Positions 49,095 through 60,146 are shown, numbered from the stretch's first letter. The stretch is DNA of 64,000 nt from Gentiana macrophylla (GCA_026214975.1 CM047806.1:95689811-95753810); one strand, 5' to 3'. The notes: generated from the sequence alone by a model not told the origin. Made by a program: numbers and translations.

Positions 49095-49362
49095 CATTCT
49101 CCACCACCCTCACACACCATCACCACTACCCTCACACCATCCTAACACTTCTTCATTTTTCATATAGCATAACCCCTTTCCCCCATTTTTTCCGGCGACC
49201 CCCTCCCCAATTTACAGCCCCCAAACCATTTTCTCCACCACCCTCACACACCATCACCACCACCTTCACACCGTCTTAACACTTCTTCATTTTTCATATA
49301 GCATAACCCATTTCCCCATTTTTTACGGCGACCCCCCCCAATTTACAACCCCAAACCATTAT
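49095..49362. repeat. Tandem duplication, about 131 bp unit, two copies
   Basis: Each unit runs from TCTCCACCACCCTCACACACC through CTTCTTCATTTTTCATATAG to a C-rich CGACCCCC..AATTTACA end. Partial further copies of the C-rich part continue to about 49470. Confidence 0.8.
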
Positions 49363-49993
49363 CTCGCAACCCCCCATTTACAGCCCCCCCCCCATTCCAA
49401 CAGCAACCCCCCATTTCCGGCGACCCCCACCATTTTTCCAGCGACCCCCAATTTACAGCCCCCTCCCCCCTCCTATTTTTTCGGCAACCCTCTTGCAAAT
49501 TGCACAACTCATTCCCTCCAAATCGAAAAATCCCTCTCCTTTGCGGCAACCGCGATTCACCATTTTTTTTTAAACCTGCGATTTACAGGTGGGTGCTTTG
49601 AACCCATTTCTTTTTCTTTTTTTGCTGAAGCTTCATGATTCAAAAATCATGGAGGAAGATGGTTGTTTATTTTTTTTTTTTTTTCCTGAAGCTGGTTGAT
49701 CTGAAAATCATGGAGGAAGATGGTGGAGTAAATGAGCAGAAGCTTGTAGGGAATGGAGGGGGGCGGCTGTATGTAAGAAATTAGGGTTTTAGATGGAGAA
49801 GAAAGGTGGGGAAAATGTTATTTTAGATAATTATATGATGTAAAGTGTAATTTTTAGGGACCAAAGCATAATTGTTTGAATGTTATAAATTTTATGTGGT
49901 GCATGAAGTAAATTTGAGGTGTGTAAAAGTAAAAAAAAAATCAAATAAAGGGTGCCGGTAGTAAAAACTAGGGTGCTGATAGACCCCCTATTT

Positions 49994-51063
49994 TTTTTAT
50001 AAACACGTTATATTGGGCTGGTTGTGATTAGACCTACACGAACTTTTTTAGGCAAAACACGTAACTGGAGGCTCGCCTTGACAGTGGGTCTTCAGCGGTC
50101 TCCTAGCCTGCCTAATGGATGAGTTTTCCCTGGTCTTCATCACCCTTTATTTTTCGTAAATATTCTTCCCTTCCTTAATTTCCCTCTTCCGAATTGAGAC
50201 ATTCATCAGGTGTCAGTGTCGCATCGGTTCGAGAGAAAATGTTGGCTTTTTTTACTCATTTTTTGACCGAGTATGTGTATCGTAAGTGCTTCTCATAATA
50301 AAAGTATGATATGTTGTGGTTTTGTCGTGGAATGGGGAAGAAATTATAGAAATAGCAGCAAAAAAAACGAGCAAAGAAGAAAGAACAATAGAGAAAACAG
50401 GGATGGGGAAAGAGAAGAAGACTTGAGAGATGGGAAAATTTAGAATTATCACATTAGCATGCCCAAATCAACCTTCCGTTTACACCCTTATGCATGCTTC
50501 ATATTCCTTCTAGGGCCTATAGATTGCTGCCTATAGGTCTGGAACTTCAAGAAAACTTAATCTCCCACAAAATACTTCTTATCTTGCCTCCTTCTTTCAG
50601 TAAAGTACTTTATTATGCCTTGCGCATAAGTCAGCCGTGCTAGGAAATCATCTAGTTTAACGCAACGGAATTTAAAATTTGATTTCCGTTCCCAAGATCG
50701 ACTCCGTTTAATACAATAAACACGTTGAGCTAGTAGCCGGTGATTACCTTTGCTTGATCTAAAAGATCGACTCTTTGACCGTCTAAGAAGAATAGTGGTT
50801 CGCGCAAGCCGTCCACGTGTCCGGCCACTATCAATAAAATTCAAGTAAACAAAATAAGATTCAGAGATGTATAAACAGAGAAACAAATGATAAATAGTAT
50901 TACTTACAGAAAGAGAAGAGTAATGATTAATCGGAGATATCGAGAGAGGTAGCCACGCTATTACAATCGGAAGAGTATTTCCTTTTCAGATTTCAGCGGA
51001 ATTAATCGTAGAAATCGAGAGAGGAAGAGCATTTCCTTGCAGATTTAATCAGACGGATGAGAG
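49994..51063. other. Unassigned sequence
   Basis: Short ORFs only. The longest (50557-50886, minus, 109 codons) is Arg/Ser/Lys-rich without a recognised domain. ATCGAGAGAGG..GAGTATTTCC occurs twice near 50940 and 51015, a small local duplication. Confidence 0.35.
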
Positions 51064-52138
51064 CATGGTTCAAAGTCTCGGCCGAGTCGACTCCGACTCG
51101 AAGCTTACCGGTACAAAGTTACGCATTCATCTAGATTTAGACATGACTCGGATATGTATCAGCCTAACTCGGGAAAACTCGGCCTGACTCGGGAATACTC
51201 GGCCGAGTCAATCCGATATCTACATTGATTTTGGCTGGAACATGAAAAATGATGAAGCAAAAGCAATCTACACAATTTTCCGCCAAAAGAATCGCCCTAG
51301 CAGCAGAGGTCGAAAATCGAATAGCCCTCTTTCTTCATCTTGTTCAAAGATGCAGAGATCTCAGCCCTAGCAGCCCTCATTATAGCAGCAGCTTCATCTT
51401 CAAGCACGGCTTCACTTCTTCAGAAGTATCCTTCACACTACTCAGTGATTCTTTTATAGCTGCATATCTCTCATCCATGAATTTCCCTAATGGGGTGTAA
51501 TAGATTTTGTCAAGAGCCACCATTAGAAGCAAGAACTGTACCATCATGATGGGAAGGGTCAAATTGAAGTCGAAAAGCGACGCCTTTTCGATTTCTTCTG
51601 CTAGGGAAGAAGAGGGTATGGAGAAGGAAGCTGCGAAAAAGGACGGAAATGGGCTTGGAGAGGGAGAGGAGTTGGTGAGAACTGAATATCAGATGAAGAT
51701 CTGGGATTTTCGTCCTGGAGTTTTTGCAGGAAAAGCTCGATTTGAGTTCAGTAAGTACAAGTAAGGTAAGCTGATTAAAGAAGCGGAAATGTTTGGTGCA
51801 TCGATTTGTTGTATCAATCTGACGTTTATTCAATGTAAACGTGTGGATTAGATCAATCTGACGTTTATTCCATGTCTTATTTGGATAACTTAACTCGACA
51901 GCGCATATTTTGTTGTATTTAATCAAAAAAGATGATCATGATAATTGTTTTGGAACATTTTGATGGTGTATTTAGTTATTCATATTTTTTTTTGAATTTT
52001 TGAGATTTTTTTTTCTAATTTTGTAAATCATTTTTTATCGGAAAAAACTCGTCTCGTCCGAAACGATACCGATACGCGACGATGCATGTGACTTGATGGT
52101 CTCCGAGTCGGTTACCGCGACCGCGACTTTGAACCATG
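51064..52138. mobile_element. Pack-type TIR element (hAT-like) carrying a host gene fragment (1075 bp)
   Basis: Ends CATGGTTCAAAGTCTCGG (left) and CATGGTTCAAAGTCGCGG (right, reverse complement) match at 17 of 18 positions. The flanking 8-bp duplication GATGAGAG is perfect (51056-51063 and 52139-52146), pointing to hAT. The left subterminal region has several ACTCGG/GGCCGAGTC motifs. In the middle lies a piece of the gene for chloroplast ATP synthase subunit b' (51327-51693). No transposase is present, so it moved with help from another element. Confidence 0.85.
51327..51693 (-). pseudogene. atpG: Captured fragment of chloroplast ATP synthase subunit b' (CF0 subunit II) gene
   Basis: The minus strand reads [17 protein letters not shown], then [20 protein letters not shown], then [20 protein letters not shown] and [11 protein letters not shown]. 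After a one-base shift near 51405 come [14 protein letters not shown] and SASLNKMKKE. This is the end of the thylakoid transit sequence, the membrane helix and the start of the stator helix of subunit b', a nuclear-encoded part of the CF0 peripheral stalk. The N-terminal start and about half the protein (the C-terminal coiled coil) are missing. The sequence after KKE is unrelated. It cannot make a working subunit. Confidence 0.9.
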
Positions 52139-52146
52139 GATGAGAG

Positions 52147-52439
52147 AGGAAGCTGGTTGTTGAAGCGTGTGAGCAGCGTGAGAAGAACGGCGAAGGCGAT
52201 GTGAAGAACAACGATGGTGATGTGAGAGAAACTCGATCTGATCTTACCGTGTTTTTTTTTTCGATCTGATGTTATTGGCATAGTTCGCCTTTTTGTTCTT
52301 TTCGTATGACAACTTTTTTTTATTTTTTATTTTAAAACAACCACAACTTATCTGGACTAAATTTGACAAAAAAAAAAAATGATACAAAAAAATCTCACCG
52401 CAATGTAAACAATACAAAAAAAATAAAATCATACTTGTT
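52147..52439. other. Unassigned A/T-rich sequence
   Basis: Several A or T runs of ten or more bases. It may be the interior of the CACTA-like fragment to the right. No gene or clear repeat. Confidence 0.3.
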
Positions 52440-52636
52440 TTATCGGTGGATGTACAAAATCCACCGCTAAAATAACATCACTAGCGGGGGAAACACAAAT
52501 GTTGCCCCTAAATGAATGGCACAAAGAACTTCCTACTTGTCTTGTCGGCGGATATACAAAATCCATCGCTTAAACACATCACTAGTGGTGGAATATAAAA
52601 TCTGCCGCTAAATAGCATGTTTTTTTTTGCAGTGCA
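52440..52636. mobile_element. CACTA-type transposon end
   Basis: Ends TTTTTTTTGCAGTG, whose reverse complement CACTGCAAAAAA is a typical plant CACTA terminus. The preceding 190 bases have alternating copies of AATCCACCGCTAAA-like motifs in both directions, the usual subterminal repeats. The other terminus was not found. Confidence 0.65.
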
Positions 52637-52757
52637 CCTTGTGCATACGCCTTATTTTTAACATAGGTAGAACGGTAACATTATTTATTTATTTGAAAAG
52701 GAACATTTATTTTGTTGAAAGTGCCTGATCCCTTCATAGGATACATAAATAATGATA

Positions 52758-52843
52758 TATATATATAAGGATTCCTTTAACATTCAAACAGCATACATTT
52801 AAACTAAAGGAAATTCAATATATCGGTCTTATTAATATTTTGT

Positions 52844-52877
<34 letters not shown>

Positions 52878-53610
52878 CAACCATATCTAGTCCCAATGTC
52901 AACTGCAGTACCAGAAATACCTTCACCTCCATCGTCGTTGTCATCAGCCTCATGGTCAGGTCTGGGGCTATTGGTATTGCGACCATTTAAAGTGGAAACA
53001 AGGCTGGTGGAACCAGAATTCCCTGGATCACCACCATCATCATCATCATCAGAGTCATAATAATAATCATGATCACCACCTTCATAGGATACATAAATAA
53101 TGATGCCAAAGGTACCTCCCCCACAGGATTTGCTTCATCCTTCATATATATGTGCTTGAAGTCGAGAATTATTACTTAATAAAACGATCAAAGTATCTTC
53201 CACCCTAACCAGCCCGATCGGTAGGATTTGGGTGTTTTTCACTTTGATAATAGTAGTTCTTACAGTCTCCGGAAAAAGGAAAACAAATCGCCATATAATA
53301 TAATGATATATATATATATAAGGATTCCTTTAACATACAATAATGCACATATTCTTCTGTTTGAGATCATTTTCGTATCTGATACATATTCGGTATAAGT
53401 ACTCACACCAAATACTTAGTTATGTGTATGAGAAATTTTTGCAATTTTTTTTTCTTACTGTATGGTAGACACGATACCTAAATTTTTTTCTTACACCAAT
53501 TATAATTTATGAAATGAAGAACCTTGTTGGAAAAGGCAAATGACCAAAACATATTATTTAGAAACTGAATATCAATTCTTTTTAAGCGGAAAAGTGTCAT
53601 GCTCTACTCT
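52758..53610. repeat. Segmental duplication, copy 2
   Basis: Same landmarks and order as 6793-8585, without the MITE and the LTR-like block of copy 1. The GGATTCCTTTAACAT block occurs twice (52769 and 53322). It carries (AT)n near 52842-52872 and ends at the copia D insertion. Confidence 0.85.
52877..53085 (-). pseudogene. Remnant of a paralogue of the secreted acidic protein
   Basis: The frame reads DSDDDDDGGDPGNSGSTSLV and ends DIGTRYG before TGA. The GNSGST block aligns with RNLGST of the 7002-7412 protein, and the DNA after both genes is alike. Upstream the two loci differ, and no signal peptide or Met is found, so it is probably truncated. An upstream coding exon cannot be excluded. Confidence 0.45.
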
Positions 53611-53615
53611 CTAAT

Positions 53616-53930
53616 CGTGGAAAATCTAGGCCCAAGTCCATATAAGATGAGGAGCCTCATCTCCAAAATCTAGGTTATGAGGTGAAGGAAATCCATCTCT
53701 TAATATGACGGAAACTTTAAAACGTCCCCTCAAGTGTGTGCCGGGCACACAAGGCTCCAAAATCTAGGTTATGAGGTGAAACAACCACAGTTTCCAATGT
53801 GGGAAACTTTAAAACGTCCCCTCAAGTGTGTGCCGGGCACACAAGGCCAACAAAGAGTCCCAACATTTGCACAATAAAGGGGTGACTCCGATATCATGTG
53901 AAATCTAGGCCCCTTAGACACCTAATTACG
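53616..53930 (-). repeat. 3' LTR region of copia D, internally duplicated
   Basis: Matches the 136 bp right LTR but holds two tandem units of about 94 bases, each ending in the palindrome GTGTGCCGGGCACAC (near 53738 and 53832). At 53881-53917 a further primer-site-like GACTCCGATATCA and LTR end appear, so pieces were reshuffled before or during insertion. Confidence 0.7.
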
Positions 53931-54157
53931 TATTATGTTTCATTATATCCAATGAAAGTGGGAATCACTTGGCATCTACAGCTTGGAATGCAAGTGCAAC
54001 TAGGTATAGGTTTCAGAATACCAATTTCATCTATCAACAGCTTCATCCTAGTGAAATATTCCGTGACGGTTGATCCTCTTTGCTTACTGTTATTCAATTC
54101 CTCCATTAAATCAGATAAACGAAGGTTGAGATTTGCAAAACTGTCTTTCAACTCCTC
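53931..54157 (-). pseudogene. Copia D gag, second half
   Basis: Reads LKDSFANLNLRLSDLMEELN, STVTEYFTRMKLLIDEIGIL and PIPSCTCIPSCRC, the C-terminal half of a plant copia gag with its Cys cluster. It is the direct continuation of the piece ending at 61579. TCCTC at 54153-54157 is one copy of the Athila-like target duplication. Confidence 0.8.
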
Positions 54158-55561
54158 TGATCGCGTGTAAGTCACTAACGTCGATATTACTAGAAGGGCG
54201 AATCAAGGTCGATCCCACAGAGACAATGCAACTTTAAGTATAAACGATTCTAACCTAACTAAGAAGGCACATAAAAGTGGTCATTGACCAACAATAAACA
54301 TGAAAGAAACGTGGTATTCCTCCCCCTCTTCCCACCGATCTACTAACTTGGATTTGTTAATCTTTATATTTACTTCCCCACATAATTTCATTAAATTAAT
54401 CGAGCGAGCTTTTAATTTAGTTTTAAGCTACGGGTGCAACTCCTAACCCTATCAACTCCGACCATGGTATTAGACAATCTATACACAAGCTACCCTCCTT
54501 AATTGGTCCGTAATAGCCCATACGCATAAAGAACTAGAATTGCCGATATCGAGCGCTAACTACTACCGCTAACCCGCTTAGACAGCTGTCGACACTGATT
54601 ATCACGTTCCTAGGGTCCATCAAGACTATGTCCTAACTAACACTTCACTATGAGTACTCCATGTTAATTTACGAGTTACGAATACTAGATTGACCAGACC
54701 AATTACTTGTTTTAATTAATTCTGTCGATCAATGTAGCTGACGTGCATCCTCCAGATTAAGTTTTCTAAAATTTGCATCGCTAAACCGGTATAGACCGCC
54801 GGTTTACCGGGGGCGGCATTTCTTAATTCTAGATCTACATTGCTCAATTACGATTAATATAAGTAAATAATGGGGTCGTTAAACATGCAGATTAAGCAAA
54901 ACACATAAATACGAACAGATATACCATATTGAAGACAAAAAGGAACATTCAAAGGTTCATACATTCAACGATGGAGGTCTAGCTCGATCCACTCAAGCTA
55001 GAGATGGTAAAGAAGGGATGAAAACTAGAAATAAATCCTCAAAAAAGTTTAGGAAAACTTTATTTCATCAATTTGTATAGTGTATATAATAGAATATGCA
55101 AAACTTATGTAATAATCAGTTGATGCGGCTTAATATAGATACAATAGCCTACTTATGACTCATAGAAACCCTAACCGACCTAGTCAGTGCGGCAGATTCA
55201 ATTTTGTGTCCCACAAGGCTCTCGGTTTACCGGACCTAGCACACGGTAAACCGGGCTAACTTTTCTGCTTTTTCTTTAGCAGATCTCTCCTTGGACTTCT
55301 TTTACTTGGCCCAACATGCTTCCTTTGATCTAGATCCATTCTCCAATGCTCTAAATTCAGTACATCCTGTAAAACATATAAAATGAGGCAAAACAGTACC
55401 AAACCGTCGGGATAATAACACAAATATAGAATTATGAGCCTAGAAACATACACATAGCATTTAACACATATTCCATATAATAACAAGCCTATCTATCCTC
55501 TCTTGACCAGAATTCGGGGTGAATAAAAGTATAATAAATGGTACGATTAAGAGCGTTATCA
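54158..55561 (-). repeat. 3' LTR of the Athila-like element
   Basis: Pairs with 60171-61578. AAGTGGGGGTAGT on the minus strand at 55562-55575 is the polypurine tract. Contains paired GGTAAACCGG motifs near 54783-54815 and 55224-55256. Confidence 0.93.
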
Positions 55562-55575
55562 ACTACCCCCACTTA

Positions 55576-56335
55576 GTTTTTTATCGTCCCGAGCAAAAAG
55601 GCGAAAAGAAAACAACATCCTAATCAGTATACAAGTTAATTAAAAACAGCTATGCCTCATAAAGTCAAGATCAAGATCATGCCACTCATATCCATCAGTA
55701 AAGCATTAAACAATATTCATGTCATGAGCCAATGTGTGTGTGCCATAACTTTCACAACCGCTTAGTAATGCAGACAATCTCACATTACGTCAACCCGTAG
55801 TCGAACTAACCAGTCTCGAACATGTTTTTATTAATCAAGTTAGCTGGCAAGGCGGATCGAGAACCGAGTATTACTCTTAGGCTCACGTTTATCAGTCTAT
55901 GCAAAGTTCGTGCGTTTTACGCTCCATCAACTCAATTTTTTCCAAAGAGAATATAGATGTATATATGACGTCCCTTACCCCTCACTTAATCGAAACATTG
56001 TCCCCAATGTTTAAGATGAAAAAGGTAAAATGAAAAGGAACTTAGCTTCGTTAAGGGTGGAGCCAAAGAAGAATTGGATCGTCGTATAATTCAATGGGCG
56101 TTGGTAATTAAGTCCTTGAAGAATCTGCTCCAAGTATCTCAAACAAACCAGGAAGAATGGTGGTGACAAGAAACTGTATAATAATATCGCGGCAGTAAAA
56201 GAGAAAATAAATAACTCCAACCAATTTAAGCCGACAAAATCAATATATTATTATAAATTTGCTACATGACTAGATAGGGAATAAAATAAAATAAAATAAT
56301 AAAATGGAAAAGAACAACAATGAAAAGAAAGAAAA
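55576..56335 (-). other. Athila-like 3' internal noncoding region
   Basis: No supported ORF between the accessory gene and the polypurine tract. An AAAATAAAATAAAATAAT run lies near 56282. Confidence 0.5.
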
Positions 56336-57652
56336 CTAATCCTCATCATCATAATAATCCTCCCAGTCATCTCTAGGCTCAAAACCGGGAGGTGGTGTAG
56401 AACTTGAGGCAGCAGCGGTGGAAGAGGATGCTCGGTGACGTGGGGCAATCCTAGGTGGTGGGGTCGCAGGAGGAACTCCTAGTAAGTCTATAATCCTGTC
56501 CATCTTGCGATGCAGACTCCAAATTTCTCTTGAGTGCTCCTCTAGCAAGGATCTCTAGGATCGAGGTCCTCCGTGGACCGGAGTATGCTCTCTCTCAGCT
56601 CTTGAACCGACCCGGCTTGGTCCTTTTGAAACTAACTGTGAACTGATCATCGGCAACGGCGCCAAAAATCTTGATCGCTTGTAAGTCACTAACGTTGATA
56701 TTACTAGCAAGAATGCTAGATACATCGTAGTATAGTAAGGGCGAATCGAGGTCGATCCCATAGAGACAATGCAACTTTATGTATAAACGATTCTAACCTA
56801 ACTAAGAAGGCACATAAAAGTGATCATTGACCAACAATAAACATGAAAGAAACGTGGTATTCCTCCCCCTCTTTCCACTCGTCACTAACCAGAACTGGAA
56901 CCTCGTCCTCTATAGCGAACATATCAATCGTAGGCCCATATGGCAACTGCTCGCGCTCGGATGTGGAAGCAAGCTTATGAATACGGCTGTGTATCAGGAG
57001 ACCTATGTTGACTGGAGATCCCTGCTCCAGATAGAACATCAACTCTGCCCTTTCGGTGTGACAGACACCGTATGCTTGGGCGGCAGAAGACGAGCACAAA
57101 CAAATCGATTGACCACCTTCCTATCCCAGGATTGTTCGTTTTCCAGGAAGATGGTGGGGGCTCCTATAGGATTGCGCCTCCATTGCACCCAAAAGTACTC
57201 AGCAATCATCTGCATCCTCTCAAGATCTTTAATATTGGTCGAGGATGTGTACTTATCTGGGCCCACTAGTGGATTGCGAACCCCGTAATATCTATTGATC
57301 CACTCCATCGTGAAGTCAACCTTAACTCCATGGACCATCGCAAATGTAGCTCCTGGGTTATGCGAAACATAAGCATAAAATTCTCTCACCACTGTAGCAT
57401 TGAACCGTGACTGTGCCTCAGCCATATCCAAAATATCTTGTACTTTTAGTGCTCGTGGCAAGATCATACCGCAATCATCCAACTCTACGCCGCGTTCTCA
57501 GGCAACCGGTCTTCCGTTCCAATGCCCTTGGAATGATTCATAGATCTCTAAAGAATGAATTACTCAACCCCGTCTATCGAGGGGTTATCATCTCCATACA
57601 CATACTGGTGACCACTTGGACGATGGGCTGTTCGGCTACGCTTGGGACCCAT
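56336..57652 (-). pseudogene. Accessory ORF with putative plant transposon protein domain, broken
   Basis: A likely start MGPKRSRTAHRP at 57652 is followed by two frame changes. The 57482-57039 frame reads REFYAYVSHNPGATFAMVHG, VKVDFTMEWINRYYGVRNPL and RFVCARLLPPKH. The 57099-56880 frame reads MFYLEQGSPVNIGLLIHSRI. These match the pattern of the plant transposon-protein domain found with Athila-type elements. After the embedded LTR piece (56650-56878) the frame resumes with EEHSREIWSLHRKMDRIIDL and an acidic end EPRDDWEDYYDDED. Function in the element is unknown. A TATA-like CTATTTAAAC lies upstream, near 58021. Confidence 0.7.
56650..56878 (-). repeat. Embedded LTR end plus primer site inside the accessory ORF
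   Basis: TCGGCAACGGCGCCA (56650-56663) copies the primer site at 60147, and TGATCGCTTGTAAGTCAC onward copies about the first 200 bases of the 60171 LTR in the same orientation. It replaces or interrupts coding sequence. Confidence 0.85.
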
Positions 57653-58725
57653 CCTGATGATATAAGATGCTGATGATGAAGCTGATTTCTGAAAATAAAC
57701 CCTCGGTAAACCGGCCCTATGCCTCGATTTACCGGCCTGAATTTTTCTCAGTTTCTACTGGGACTCGCTCGATGATAAAGAAGAAGAAAGCTCAGATAGA
57801 CTTCACTTTACAGCATAACAACAAATCAGCAACATGAATGGAAAAAGTGGTGTTTTGGTTGTGCTTATGGAAGAAAAAGGTTTGATTTTGATGGAGGTAT
57901 GATGGTGATAGTGGTGGTGATAGGGGCCGAAATTTATAGATGTAGAAAGAATGGAGGAATTTTTGTGATTGAAAAAGAAAATAATTGTTGAGGATGGTGA
58001 ATAATGGTGGTGGAATGGTGTTTAAATAGGAGAAATTATCAAAGGTGGAAGGATTTGGTGGGATAGTGGGTAGAGGAGTAATTAGGGTGAGGGATTTGAG
58101 GGGTTTGATTGATGGGATTGAGGTGGAGTTATGGTGGAGTTTTTGAATAGATGAAAAGGTGGAAAATAGGGAAAATGGGGCGGTTTTGCTGACTGGTGGG
58201 TTTCTGATGCAACGTGTGTCCTCCACGTGTCACTGAAAATTCTGTTTTTTAACCTGACACTCAGAAACTTAAAAAATCTTGCTCGGTAACCCGGAGGTAA
58301 CTCCCGGTTTACTGGGGCTTCTTTTCCCCAGATTTCTCTGTACTCCTTCTTTGCACACCTTAATTAAACTCACTGCTCAATCCTAACCTCAAAATGACTA
58401 GTTTCTTACTCCTTTTGTTGCTATTTCCGACTCAATCCTAACCTACTTCACTAGAATCCACAACGAGTAAAAAAACCTGCCCAACAACCATCGGTTTCAA
58501 GCCTAAGGGTGTGGTTGGATGAAAAAAAGCTCGTCCCTTCATCCGGCTTCTTTTATTCATTCCTAATCTATCTAAGGGTTCAAGAGAATAGTTCTGAGTT
58601 TAAATTCATCAGCTGGACTTACCTTTGGATCTTCACTCAGTCAAAAGTCGGGGCCTTAACTCGCCAAACTTGCATCTTTGAGGTTTCAACCGTCATGCAC
58701 TTCCCTTCTCGTCGGTCATTATCTT
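57653..58725 (-). other. Athila-like spacer between protease and accessory ORF
   Basis: Contains a 144-codon minus-strand ORF (58226-57792) rich in Ser, Pro, Phe and Asn that looks like low-complexity noncoding DNA. Two paired GGTAAACCGG-type motifs lie near 57702-57737 and 58282-58315. Confidence 0.45.
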
Positions 58726-59871
58726 TCAAGAGTGCCTTTTCCCGGTTTTCCATAGAAACTTTCTGAGCTCTCTTCCTAGCATGCCTCTCTCTCTCTTTGC
58801 TCGTGTGCTAGGTCGTCCTCTGCTTCGAGATTTAATCTTTATGCCTAAGGATTCCACATTTTCCACTTTAAACTCTATTTTTTCACTACGCAATACGGAA
58901 GGACTAGCCTTCGTGAGCGCCTTGCTGTGGTCCTTCTCTTCGTGTTCTCTAAGGATTAATCTCATGAATTCTTGCTCACAGGTTTCTACTAAAACCTCTC
59001 TTTGCCTATGCCCTTCCTTCTCTATCTCCATGATTTCCACTTTTCCCGAACCATAAGTCATCTTGCAACTTTCCGGCCAATTATCTAAGGGCTCTAGGAT
59101 TTTCATCGATACGGAATCATTGATCATCCTTAGAGTGATTTCCCTATTATTGAAGTCCATGATTGATCTGCTGGTCACTAAGAACGGTCTACCTAATAGA
59201 ACAGGGGCACTCAGATCCTCTGGTATGTCTAAAACCGTGAAATTTATTGGAAATAAGAATTCTCCTGCCTTAATCGTACAATCCTTTAGTAGGCCGGCAG
59301 GCATATCTCAGGTTCGATCGACAAAGGTCATGGACCGTGTTTGATCCATGACAACCGGAAGCTTAATCTTTTGGCAGATGGATAGAGGAAGAATGTTACA
59401 ACTTGCACCGGAATAACAAACACCTAAACCTACAGATATACCATTGATAGAGACCAGGAGTCGAAATGTTCCAGGGTCTCCTAACCTTTCTACTGTATCA
59501 GAGTCCTGGTAATCCTTGGACTCTAAGAACATAGTGTCCGGATCCTCCTCAAGATCATCGGAGTCGTAGTTGGACGATAAATCAATTAGCTCGATAAGAA
59601 ACGTACCTGGCCGATAAGTCTCATACTCTTTTAGGTGTTCCTCGGCTTCCTGTTTAAGCGTTTCAATCTCCTCCTCCATACGCTTCTTATCAGCTTCGTA
59701 TTGCTCTCTGGCTTTTGATCCAGGATACATAGAGATTGGCTTGATGTTCAACACAGTACGAGGCATTGCGTTTGACTCGTCTAGACTTAATCGATTTTGC
59801 TTGACTGAATTTTCGAAGTGTCCTGGTGCTCCTGCAAAAGAGACAAAATAAAACAAAGAAAAGGTTAGCAA
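58726..59871 (-). pseudogene. Athila-like gag tail and aspartic protease, catalytic Asp replaced
   Basis: One frame from 59871 to 58726 with a single TGA at 59308-59310. Order: a helical KRMEEEIETLKQEAEEHLKE, then LLVSINGISVGLGV and CYSGASCNILPLSI, then VLDIPEDLSAPVLLGRPFLV with SRSIMDFNN after it. This is the retropepsin of Athila-type elements. The usual D-S/T-G active site reads Y-S-G here, consistent with a GAT to TAT change, so the enzyme would be dead. A splice-acceptor-like TCTCTTTTGCAG lies at about 59833, next to the ORF start. Confidence 0.8.
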
Positions 59872-60146
59872 CTCCCACTTCAGTTGGGGATGAACCCAAC
59901 TGTTGCGGACTTACTAACTAAAATCAACTGGGAATAACACGAATATGAAATTTGTCGATTCGATTTTCCGGACCTCGGTAAATCGGGGGCAACCCTCGAT
60001 AAACCGGGCCAGAATTTCTTATTACGGCGGTTAACATGAGGTGAGTTTTAGTCCAAGATGACTCAAGACTCAAAAAGAAAATAATATTAATAAAAAACGA
60101 CTTCTTAATCAGAATTAAAATGTTTATCCTTGAAATTGGCTATTGT
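59872..60146 (-). other. Athila-like 5' leader
   Basis: Leader between primer site and the gag-tail ORF. Contains the paired motif CTCGGTAAATCGG and CTCGATAAACCGG near 59972-60010. No ORF. Confidence 0.5.

Larger units (their letters stand above)
47678..49993. mobile_element. Candidate TIR element with nested hAT element
   Basis: The left end GGGGGGTTCTATCGGCA and the reverse complement of the right end GGGGGTCTATCAGCACCC are similar, and both lead into TTTTTACT-rich sequence. The inner part has C-rich tandem repeats and two copies of ATCATGGAGGAAGATGGT, but no domain. Target duplications are not clear, so the superfamily is open. Confidence 0.45.

Noticed and set aside
50557..50886. 109-codon minus-strand ORF, basic and Ser-rich
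   Set aside because: No recognisable domain, no promoter or paralogue, and biased composition; not enough to call a gene.
51327..51693. Plastid DNA insertion (NUPT)
   Set aside because: Subunit b' is nuclear-encoded, and the fragment carries transit-peptide sequence, so it came from a nuclear gene.
57792..58226. 144-codon minus-strand ORF in the Athila-like element
   Set aside because: Low-complexity Ser/Pro/Phe/Asn sequence from GGTGG-rich noncoding DNA, not similar to any retrotransposon domain.
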